From: Paenibacillus terrigena DSM 21567
GTDB lineage: Bacteria; Bacillota; Bacilli; Paenibacillales; Paenibacillaceae
Length of the DNA: 64,000 nucleotides
Direction: 5' to 3'
NCBI RefSeq assembly: GCF_000374845.1
Contig: NZ_KB895412.1
Coordinates: 505,056-569,055 of the forward strand
A program made the translations under genes and the position numbers. The notes beneath the pieces were generated by a model. It saw only the letters and a program-made list of their open reading frames with translations. It searched no databases and was not told where the DNA came from. Below, piece by piece: positions 24,728-33,596 of the stretch (position 1 is the stretch's first letter; the number at the start of each line of letters is the position of its first letter).

Positions 24728-25501
24728 ATGAACGGGAAGGTCGTGATCGTCACAGGCGGGTCGAGCGGTATGGGCAAAGCGATGGCTGCTCGATTCGTAC
24801 AATTAGGGGCTTCGGTTGTAATTACAGGACGTACGCCGGAGAAGCTAGAAATTGCGCAGCGCGAAATAGCGATGTTCAGCGATGGGCAGGGGTGCGTTCA
24901 TCCGGTAACGATGGATGTCAGGAAGCCTGAAGACGCGGTGCGGATGGTGCAGGAGACGCTGCAAGTTTATGGTCAGATCGATGCATTAGTGAATAATGCA
25001 GCAGGCAACTTTCTCTGTCCCGCAGAATTGCTTAGCGTCAATGGCTGGAATGCCGTCATTCAGATTGTGCTGAACGGCACCTTCTATTGCAGCCAGGCGG
25101 TTGGTAAGCACTGGATTGCAACTGGAACCGCAGGATCTATCTTGAATATGGTAGCGACTTATGCTTGGGATGCCGGACCAGGCGTCATTCATTCCGCCTG
25201 CGCGAAGGCAGGCGTGCTCGCTATGACCCGGACGCTCGCCGTGGAATGGGGCCGGGCCTATGGCATCCGCGTGAATGCAATCGCACCCGGCATGATCGAG
25301 CGCACAGGCGGCGCAGAGCGTCTGGTCTCGAGCGTGGAGGCTGGGGAACAGCTCAAGCATCGCATCCCGGTGGGGCGCTTCGGCACGCCAGAGGAAATCG
25401 CGGGCCTCGCAGCGTTCTTGCTCTCTCCCGATGGCGCCTATGTGAACGGCGCGTGCTACACGATGGACGGCGGGGCGTCATTGCAGCAGACGTTCATTTG
25501 A
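24728..25501 (+). CDS. fadH: 2,4-dienoyl-CoA reductase-like SDR (FadH)
   Basis: This is a short-chain dehydrogenase (257 aa) that looks like Bacillus FadH (YkuF), an NADPH-dependent 2,4-dienoyl-CoA reductase for beta-oxidation of unsaturated fatty acids. The cofactor motif TGGSSGMG is at about residues 9-16, NNAAGNF at about 87-93, and the C-terminal ITMDGG-type end is present. At the usual YxxxK position the sequence is SACAK, so Tyr is replaced by Ser; FadH/DECR enzymes are known to differ here and use other residues. ATG 24728 follows AAGGGGGCGG. Confidence 0.85.
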   Translation: MNGKVVIVTGGSSGMGKAMAARFVQLGASVVITGRTPEKLEIAQREIAMFSDGQGCVHPVTMDVRKPEDAVRMVQETLQVYGQIDALVNNAAGNFLCPAELLSVNGWNAVIQIVLNGTFYCSQAVGKHWIATGTAGSILNMVATYAWDAGPGVIHSACAKAGVLAMTRTLAVEWGRAYGIRVNAIAPGMIERTGGAERLVSSVEAGEQLKHRIPVGRFGTPEEIAGLAAFLLSPDGAYVNGACYTMDGGASLQQTFI

Positions 25502-25555
25502 TCGGTTTCTTCTTACTCCTCCTGCTCCCTCTCTAAATATGACCTACGCCTTCTT

Positions 25556-25754
25556 GGGGTGGGGGAGCTCGACTGCATATTGCAATTACGGAGGGCAGGG
25601 GGTATCCGATGCAGAGCGAGAGCGTCCGCCTTTGAATACTGGGAAACATCTACTATAGTCCAATCAAAGTTTCCCGGTATTCAACAGCGGCGAAATCGGA
25701 TACCCCCGTACCGGAGTGTTCATGCAATATGTTTTCGGCGATTTCCCCCACCCC
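25556..25754. repeat. Long imperfect palindrome, about 200 bp
   Basis: Paired arms share one centre near 25655: GGGGTGGGGG (25556-25565) with CCCCCACCCC (25745-25754); CATATTGCA (25576-25584) with TGCAATATG (25723-25731); GGGGGTATCCGAT (25598-25610) with ATCGGATACCCCC (25695-25707); TTGAATACTGGGAAAC (25632-25647) with GTTTCCCGGTATTCAA (25669-25684). There is no ORF inside. It is the second large intergenic palindrome in the window and may be a MITE-like or structured RNA element. The rest of 25502-25901 shows no clear promoter. Confidence 0.65.
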
Positions 25755-25901
25755 ACAAAGGCTCGTCATATTTCCCTCAACCAACTTCTTTGACCCCGTC
25801 AACGTTAATAGTCACAACCCAACACTGTTTCTCTAGACCCACACGGGTTTCATCCGTTACGATAGTTCTATCGGAATTGATGAAGACGTGGAGGGTTACC
25901 C

Positions 25902-26768
25902 GTGACAGAAGCATATCGAGATTTACAACAAGGAGAGCGCGGGGCTTGGACGAGTATCATTGCTTATCTGGGTCTCGCCGCGGTAAAGCTGATTATTGGA
26001 TGGTTATTCTATTCGGAGGCGCTGCTAGCGGATGGATTAAATAATAGTACCGATATTGTCGCATCGATTGCGTTATTAATCGGATTACGGATTTCCCGCA
26101 AGCCGCCGGATGAGGATCATCCCTACGGGCACTTCCGTGCGGAGACGCTCTCCGCATTAGTTGCCTCTTTTATCATGATGGCTGTAGGTCTTCAGGTGCT
26201 GTATCAAGGGATTACCAAGTTGGCAACAGGAAGCAGTCAGATGCCGAATATGCTTACCGCATGGACAGCGCTAGGGTGTGCGGCTGTGATGTATGTGGTA
26301 TACCGCTCGAATCTTCGACTTGCGAACAAAGTAAACAGCGAAGCTTTGAAGGCAGCAGCGCAAGACAATCGGTCGGATGCCTTGGTCGGCATTGGTGCAT
26401 TCGTCGGGATCGTCGGCACGAACCTTGGCTTGCCATGGCTGGATGTGGTAGCGGCAATTGTGGTCGGATTGATTATCTGCAAGACCGCGTGGTCGATTTT
26501 CCGCGGCACGGCGCATTCCTTGACAGACGGTTTCGACGAACAGGAGCTGGAGCAGCTCAAAGAGACGATCATCACCACACCGGGTGTGGAGCAGCTCAAA
26601 GATATCCGTGCTCGTCTACTAGGCAACCAAGTGCTCGTCGATGCTACGGTGCAGGTAGATAATGATCTGAATGTGACAGAGAGCCACGAGATTACGGAAC
26701 GAATCGAACGGCAAATGCTAGAGAAGCATAATATCCAGCATGTGCATATTCATATTGAGCCGATTTGA
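25902..26768 (+). CDS. CDF cation efflux transporter, manganese type (MneP-like)
   Basis: This is a cation diffusion facilitator (288 aa, about 6 TM plus a C-terminal cytoplasmic domain), exporting divalent metal in exchange for protons. The metal-site motifs are LLADGLNNSTD near residues 44-54 and DNRSDAL near 155-161. The second is a DxxxD pattern instead of the HxxxD found in zinc carriers, which points to Mn2+ (or Fe2+), as in Bacillus MneP/MneS. The C-terminal domain ends in HVHIHIEP. Translation starts at GTG 25902, about 10 bases after GTGGAGGG. No metal-responsive operator was recognised upstream. Confidence 0.85.
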   Translation: MTEAYRDLQQGERGAWTSIIAYLGLAAVKLIIGWLFYSEALLADGLNNSTDIVASIALLIGLRISRKPPDEDHPYGHFRAETLSALVASFIMMAVGLQVLYQGITKLATGSSQMPNMLTAWTALGCAAVMYVVYRSNLRLANKVNSEALKAAAQDNRSDALVGIGAFVGIVGTNLGLPWLDVVAAIVVGLIICKTAWSIFRGTAHSLTDGFDEQELEQLKETIITTPGVEQLKDIRARLLGNQVLVDATVQVDNDLNVTESHEITERIERQMLEKHNIQHVHIHIEPI

Positions 26769-26771
26769 TAG

Positions 26772-26799
26772 AAGCAGTCCTTCATGGGACTGCTTTTTT
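26772..26799 (+). terminator. Terminator after the CDF gene
   Basis: AAGCAGTCC (26772-26780) pairs with GGACTGCTT (26787-26795), followed by TTTTCT. Confidence 0.88.
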
Positions 26800-26925
26800 C
26801 TATGCCGTTTTTTAAGAATCTTTAAGAAAAACTAATCTAATCTTTAGGAAATGTAAGGCAAATTTACCTATTATTCGTATATAATTAGGATAATCTTGTC
26901 AGTTCATAGAGAAGAAAGGAAGTTA

Positions 26926-28347
26926 ATGATGCGCAAAACGTATAGTTTGCTGCTAGTCAGTCTTCTGACGATGGCCCTATTATTGGCGGCATGCTCTGGG
27001 GAGAAGGCTGCACTTGAACCGTTAGATGCAGAGCAGAATGTGAAGTTGAAGGTTATTTTCTGGGAAGAGGATTATTTCTATCAGGAATACGGCAATTATT
27101 TTACGATGAAATATCCGAATGTTGAATTTGAAGTCATCTCCCAGAATCAATTGCAGAAAGAAGTATCTGAATCAGGCGAGGACTATCAAGAAGCGATGAA
27201 TAAGTTCATTGAGAAGAATCAGCCGGATATTTTGATGCTGCAACCGGACCAGTATGAGAAATTCTCAAGCGAAGGCAAGTTGTATGAGCTGGACACGATT
27301 ATCAAGCAAGAGAAGTTCGATACGGAGAATATCATTCCGGCCGTGATGCAGATGCTCAAAGATAAGGGCGGCGGCAAAATCTACGGTTTAGCTCCAACCT
27401 TTGGCGCACAAGTTATCTTTTACAACGTAGATCTTTTCCAGAAGAATGGGGTAGAACTGCCGAAGAATCAGATGACATGGGAAGAGCTCTTTCAATTGGC
27501 GCAGCGGTTCCCGACCAGCGGGGCGGAAAAAGACCGCATTTATGGCTTGGGCATGGAATATGGCGGGTTCTCCAGCCTGCTTATGAATGTGGGATCAACA
27601 GAGAACTTACGATGGGTTGATAAATCAGGGAAGAAGATTCAGTTAGAATCGGAGAGTTGGAAGAAGGCCTTCAACCTGGTGACGCAAGGCATGAAGTCCG
27701 GGGCGATCTACCGCGAGAAACCGCAAGATAATCAAGCGCAGACGATGGAGAGCTACTATGCTCGGAATCCGTTCACGATGGGAAAAGCGGCGATGACGAT
27801 GGGCGGTTCTTGGTATACTAATCAGCTTCGCCAAGCGAAAGATCAAATAAAGGATTACAAGCCTTTTGAGTGGGGAGTTGTGACAGCGCCTGTCAGCCCT
27901 TCAGATCCGAATGTGACGGATAACATGTATCTAAGTGAGATCATGGCAGTTAATGCGAAGTCGACGAACACGCGCGCTGCCTGGGAATTTGTAAAATTCA
28001 TTAATGGTCCAGATATGGCCCGCATGCAATCAAGACAGATGAGCGGTAACCTGCCGACGCGCAAGGATTTCATCAAAGATAAAGAGAATCATGATCTCTC
28101 AGCCTTCTACATGCTTACGCCGAAATTTACATCCTATAATTCGAAAGAGTATCAGGTGCCAAGCAATTTCTATATGATGCAAAATCAAGTCCTAGAGACG
28201 CAGTCCAATCTATTCCTTGATAATAAGCAGTCGGCAGAGCAGACCCTGGCAAATATCCAGAAGCAGCTGCAGGATGGACTAGATAAAGGTTGGCAAGAGG
28301 ACGAGGCGAAGAAGAAAAAAGAGAAAGAGAAGGAAGCTAAAAAGTAA
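26926..28347 (+). CDS. Extracellular solute-binding lipoprotein, tandem copy 1
   Basis: This is a family 1-type ABC solute-binding lipoprotein (473 aa). The signal peptide ends in the lipobox LAAC at about residues 20-23. The mature domain has the sugar-binding-protein fold, with a GGSWYTNQL stretch near residue 295 of the protein, and ends in a Lys/Glu-rich tail (KKKKEKEKEAKK). ATG 26926 follows GAAAGGAAG. A -10-like TATAAT lies at 26880-26885 without a clear -35. No permease or ATPase gene is adjacent. The ligand is unknown; polysaccharide or peptide-type ligands are possible. Confidence 0.82.
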   Translation: MMRKTYSLLLVSLLTMALLLAACSGEKAALEPLDAEQNVKLKVIFWEEDYFYQEYGNYFTMKYPNVEFEVISQNQLQKEVSESGEDYQEAMNKFIEKNQPDILMLQPDQYEKFSSEGKLYELDTIIKQEKFDTENIIPAVMQMLKDKGGGKIYGLAPTFGAQVIFYNVDLFQKNGVELPKNQMTWEELFQLAQRFPTSGAEKDRIYGLGMEYGGFSSLLMNVGSTENLRWVDKSGKKIQLESESWKKAFNLVTQGMKSGAIYREKPQDNQAQTMESYYARNPFTMGKAAMTMGGSWYTNQLRQAKDQIKDYKPFEWGVVTAPVSPSDPNVTDNMYLSEIMAVNAKSTNTRAAWEFVKFINGPDMARMQSRQMSGNLPTRKDFIKDKENHDLSAFYMLTPKFTSYNSKEYQVPSNFYMMQNQVLETQSNLFLDNKQSAEQTLANIQKQLQDGLDKGWQEDEAKKKKEKEKEAKK

Positions 28348-28410
28348 AGAGCCATACACGTACATACTTAAACGGTTAATTTGTCAGTCAATAGAGAAGA
28401 AGGGAAGTTA

Positions 28411-29835
28411 ATGATGCGTAAAAAGTTTAGCTTGCTGCTGGTCAGTCTTCTAGCATTGACCCTATTATTGTCTGCTTGCTCTGAGAAGCTTGCACTTGAA
28501 CCGCTGGATGCAGAGCAGAATGTGAAGTTGAAGGTATTATTCTGGGAAGAGGATTATTTTTATCGGGAATATGGTAATTACTTCACCATGAAGTATCCGA
28601 ATGTTGAATTCGAGGTCATCTCGACCGCGAAGTTACAACAAGAAATGGAGAAATCGTATGAGGACTATCAAGAGGCCATGTACAAGTTCATCGAGGAGAA
28701 TCAGCCGGATATATTGATGCTTCAGCCAGATCAGTATGAGAAGCTTGCGAGTGAAGGGAAATTATACGAGCTCGATACCATTATGAAGCAAGAGAAGTTC
28801 GATACGGAGAGTTTCCTGCCTTCTGTCATGCAAATGCTCAAAGATAAGGGAGGCGGCAAAACGTATGGGCTTACTGCGACCTTTGGAGCGCAAGTGCTCT
28901 ATTATAATGCAGATTTGTTCCAGAAGAATGGCGTAGAACTGCCGAAGAATCAAATGACGTGGGATCAGGTGCTGCAATTAGCGCAGCGTTTCCCAACGAG
29001 TGGGTCTGATAAAGATCGAATCTATGGTCTTAAAATGCAAGGGATGGGTGGAGCATCTGATCTCGTCATGAACTTGGGCCGAACGGAGAATCTTCGCTGG
29101 GTAGACAAAGAAGGCAAGAAAGTTCAGTTCGAAGCAGAGAGCTGGCGGAAGGTCTATCAGCTTGCTACGAATGCGTTAAAATCAGGGGCGATATATCAGG
29201 AAAATAGAGATATGCCGCAGTCGGGCGATACGATGGAAAGCTATATGTCCCGTAATCCTTTTACGGTCGGGCGAGCTGCGATGACCGTCAGCAGCTCATG
29301 GTATATGAATGAAATCAGTCGCGCGAAGGACCAGATCAAGGATTTCAAACCGTTCCAATGGGGCGTCGTCACGGCACCCGTCAATCCTGCTGAGCCGAAT
29401 ATGACAGACAATATGTATTTAAGCGAAATTATGAGTGTGAATGCAAAATCAGCAAACACACGCGCCGCATGGGAGTTCGTAAAATTCGTTAACGGTCCAG
29501 AAATGGCACGTATGCAATCGAGGCAAATGACGGGTAATTTGCCGACACGCAAAGAGTTTATCAAAGACAAAGAGAATCATGATCTATCCGCATTCTATCT
29601 GCTTACACCGAAATTCACAACCTACAATTCTAAAGAGTATCCCATGCCGAATAGTTTCTATATGACGCAGAATACTGTTATTGATGAACAAACGAAACAG
29701 TTCTTAAATAATAAACAGTCGATGGAACAGACTATCGCCAATATCCAGAAGCAGTTGCAGGATGGCTTAGACAAAGGCTGGCAAGAGGACGAAGTGAAGA
29801 AGAAAAAAGATAAAGAGAAGGAAGCTAAGAAGTAA
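28411..29835 (+). CDS. Extracellular solute-binding lipoprotein, tandem copy 2
   Basis: This 474-aa lipoprotein is a paralogue of the preceding gene. By eye about three quarters of residues are identical, with long identical blocks such as KFIxxNQPDILMLQPDQYEK and FVKFxNGPxMARMQSRQM. The lipobox is LSAC at about residues 20-23, and the C-terminal tail is again Lys/Glu-rich. ATG 28411 follows AAGGGAAG. The 5' leader (TTGTCAGT, then AGAGAAGAA) is copied from copy 1 as well, so the duplication included the translation signals. The two are separated by only 63 bases and no terminator, so they are probably co-transcribed. Confidence 0.82.
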   Translation: MMRKKFSLLLVSLLALTLLLSACSEKLALEPLDAEQNVKLKVLFWEEDYFYREYGNYFTMKYPNVEFEVISTAKLQQEMEKSYEDYQEAMYKFIEENQPDILMLQPDQYEKLASEGKLYELDTIMKQEKFDTESFLPSVMQMLKDKGGGKTYGLTATFGAQVLYYNADLFQKNGVELPKNQMTWDQVLQLAQRFPTSGSDKDRIYGLKMQGMGGASDLVMNLGRTENLRWVDKEGKKVQFEAESWRKVYQLATNALKSGAIYQENRDMPQSGDTMESYMSRNPFTVGRAAMTVSSSWYMNEISRAKDQIKDFKPFQWGVVTAPVNPAEPNMTDNMYLSEIMSVNAKSANTRAAWEFVKFVNGPEMARMQSRQMTGNLPTRKEFIKDKENHDLSAFYLLTPKFTTYNSKEYPMPNSFYMTQNTVIDEQTKQFLNNKQSMEQTIANIQKQLQDGLDKGWQEDEVKKKKDKEKEAKK

Positions 29836-29888
29836 GTTCTCCTATATACATGTCAACCTATCTTGAAATGGATCGTTGTGCCGCAACT

Positions 29889-29917
29889 AAAGGGTGCCGC
29901 GGTCCTTTCGTTTTTTT
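29889..29917 (+). terminator. Possible terminator after the binding-protein pair
   Basis: AAAGG (29889-29893) pairs with CCTTT (29904-29908) around GTGCCGCGGT, followed by CGTTTTTTT. The stem is short. Confidence 0.5.
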
Positions 29918-30003
29918 CGCCAAACATTCTGTGCGAGGGTTCGATTAGAGGCTATAATAAATATGATTGTAGAAAGATCGGAAAAACTTGGCACACGGAT
30001 TAA

Positions 30004-31518
<1,515 letters not shown>

Positions 31519-31553
31519 CAGTATGTGATGACAATGAAAAGGTGGTGGGCCGA

Positions 31554-33230
31554 ATGGGAAAATCGTTGTCTAGTGATCAGCGCGAAAGACTGCTTAAAGA
31601 GATGGCTCAGCAAACCTTCGATGTACTCGTCATCGGCGGTGGTATTACGGGTGCAGGGATTGCGCTCGATGCTGCATCACGCGGTCTGAAGACGGCGCTA
31701 ATTGAGATGCAGGATTTTGCTGCGGGTACGTCCAGTCGGTCAACGAAATTGGTCCATGGCGGACTTCGATATTTGAAGCAGCTTGAAGTCAAGGTTGTTG
31801 CTGAGGTGGGGCAAGAGCGAGCCATTGTCTATGAGAATGGTCCCCATGTAACAACGCCGGAGTGGATGCTCCTGCCGCTCTATGCAGGTGGCACGTTCGG
31901 GAAATGGTCTACTTCGCTAGGTCTTCGATTCTATGATTATCTAGCTGGTGTGAAGCGGCATGAGCGGCGGCGGATGCTGACACGGGAAGAAGCGCTAGAG
32001 AAGGAACCACTCCTGAAGCCGGAGGGACTTCGGGGCGGCGGAATCTATGTGGAGTATCGGACGGATGATGCACGATTAACGATGGAAGTCTTGAAGAAGG
32101 CTGTTGAGCTTGGTACCTATGCGGTGAATTATACGCAGGCAACGGCATTTCAATATGATAAGGGCCAGGTGTCCGGCGTACAGACGGTGGATAAGATAAC
32201 GGATCAGAGCTTCTCGATCCAAGCTCATACGATAATTAACGCTGCCGGACCTTGGGTCGATGATCTTCGTGCCATGGATCATTCACGGATGGGATCGAAG
32301 ATTTATCATACGAAAGGTGTTCATCTTGTGTTCGATCAATCGCGATTCCCACTTCGCCAGGCGATTTATTTTGATACACCAGATGGTCGGATGGTCTTCG
32401 CTATTCCGAGAGCGGGTAAGACGTATATTGGCACAACGGACACGGAATACAACGGGGACATGACCAAACCGCGGATGACGGTACAGGATCGCGATTATTT
32501 GCTCGCAGCAGCGAACGGCATGTTTCCCTCGCTAGAACTTACCGTGGAAGATGTCGAGTCCAGTTGGGCAGGGCTTCGGCCGCTCATACACCAAGAAGGG
32601 AAGAGTCCGTCGGAAATATCGCGCAAGGATGAAGTATTTCATTCCCCTTCTGGCCTGATCTCCATTGCTGGGGGCAAATTAACGGGATATCGCCATATGG
32701 CTGAGAATGTCGTAAATGCTGTGGTGGAGCGACGGATCGAATCAGGACTCGATACGGCAGAACGTCCATGTAAGACGAAGCAGCTGCCGATATCCGGCGG
32801 GGAATTCGGAGGTTCGAAGCAGTGGGAAGCCTTTGTGCGTGATCGGGCGCACCAGGGGAGAGCTTTTGGTCTGACGCTGGAGGAGGCCGAACGATTAACA
32901 CGTCGCTATGGTGCGAATGTAGATGTTATATTCGATCTGGTGCCTGCTTGCCAGAAGGAGCTTCGGCGCTATAACGATATGCCGCTTGGTCTTCTTGCAG
33001 AGCTATCCTATGCGATCCAGTATGAGATGGCTGTGACGCCAGCTGATTTCTTCATACGCCGTACAGGAGCGATGTTGTTCGATGTGGAGTCGGTACGGAA
33101 ATGGCGAGAACCCGTTATCCGTTACATGGCCATTCAATTGAATTGGTCCTTTGAAGAGCGGGAGAGATATAGCTTGGAGCTCAAGCATCTGCTGCAGGAA
33201 GCGGTGTCTGCTGCGAGTCGAGATGAATAG
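31554..33230 (+). CDS. glpD: Aerobic glycerol-3-phosphate dehydrogenase (GlpD)
   Basis: This is the membrane-associated FAD enzyme (558 aa) that oxidises glycerol 3-phosphate to dihydroxyacetone phosphate and passes electrons to quinone. The FAD-binding motif VIGGGITGAGIALDAASRGL is at about residues 26-45, the substrate-site block TSSRSTKLVHGGLRYL at about 61-76, and the C-terminal domain after about 400 is of the usual size. I chose ATG 31554 because AAAGGTGGTGGG lies just upstream; the frame extends upstream into glpK but has no start there with a site. It is 35 bases after glpK, so the two form a glycerol operon. Confidence 0.95.
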   Translation: MGKSLSSDQRERLLKEMAQQTFDVLVIGGGITGAGIALDAASRGLKTALIEMQDFAAGTSSRSTKLVHGGLRYLKQLEVKVVAEVGQERAIVYENGPHVTTPEWMLLPLYAGGTFGKWSTSLGLRFYDYLAGVKRHERRRMLTREEALEKEPLLKPEGLRGGGIYVEYRTDDARLTMEVLKKAVELGTYAVNYTQATAFQYDKGQVSGVQTVDKITDQSFSIQAHTIINAAGPWVDDLRAMDHSRMGSKIYHTKGVHLVFDQSRFPLRQAIYFDTPDGRMVFAIPRAGKTYIGTTDTEYNGDMTKPRMTVQDRDYLLAAANGMFPSLELTVEDVESSWAGLRPLIHQEGKSPSEISRKDEVFHSPSGLISIAGGKLTGYRHMAENVVNAVVERRIESGLDTAERPCKTKQLPISGGEFGGSKQWEAFVRDRAHQGRAFGLTLEEAERLTRRYGANVDVIFDLVPACQKELRRYNDMPLGLLAELSYAIQYEMAVTPADFFIRRTGAMLFDVESVRKWREPVIRYMAIQLNWSFEERERYSLELKHLLQEAVSAASRDE

Positions 33231-33232
33231 AG

Positions 33233-33284
33233 AACAGCCGCCCAGTGCGCTGCAGATTGCAGTGTGCTGGGCGGCTGTTTTTTG
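33233..33284 (+). terminator. Terminator of glpKD
   Basis: AACAGCCGCCCAG (33233-33245) pairs with CTGGGCGGCTGTT (33267-33279), with inner CTGCA/TGCAG pairing, then TTTTTG. Confidence 0.9.
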
Positions 33285-33556
33285 TATTAGGTGCTCAGTT
33301 ACGGCCGAGATCATCCTCCACCTTTCGCATCGCTGGCACCCCCCATCACACTTTCTATCCTGTATATTTGCACGAACTTTGGCTGGAATGGCCGCCGGTG
33401 GTGATCTATGATGGATTTCTGCATGAATTTTACTCGAATATGCAGCTGAAACCCCTAATTTTCCGCTATATCATGCAGTAAATCTGTAGGTATCGCGAAA
33501 TGTCGGCGCTATGCTGGACGAAATCCATCGTAGCAACGATCCAGCTGTCAAAAGAA
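33285..33556. other. Intergenic stretch with degenerate dispersed-repeat sequence
   Basis: No gene is visible here. It contains a 24-nt word (33357-33380) found again in reverse orientation near 62.8 kb, and a degenerate second copy of the same layout (about 33414-33450, TTTCTGCATGAATTTTAC). It resembles a low-copy intergenic repeat family. Confidence 0.45.
33357..33380 (+). repeat. Dispersed 24-nt repeat, copy 1
   Basis: The word starting ATCCTGTATATTTGCACGAA at 33357 matches the reverse complement of 62764-62787 at 23 of 24 positions. Both copies lie in gene-free DNA between a plus-strand terminator and a minus-strand gene end. Confidence 0.7.
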
Positions 33557-33590
33557 CGAAAAAAAGGCGAGGGCTTCATTGCCCTCGCCT
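33557..33590 (-). terminator. Terminator of the Big2-repeat gene
   Basis: On the minus strand AGGCGAGGGC (33590-33581) pairs with GCCCTCGCCT (33574-33565) and is followed by TTTTTTTCG. Confidence 0.9.
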
Positions 33591-33596
33591 GCGTTA

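Noticed and set aside
33285-33556. Small gene in the region after glpD
   Set aside because: Open frames are short, have no ribosome sites, and overlap degenerate repeat sequence.
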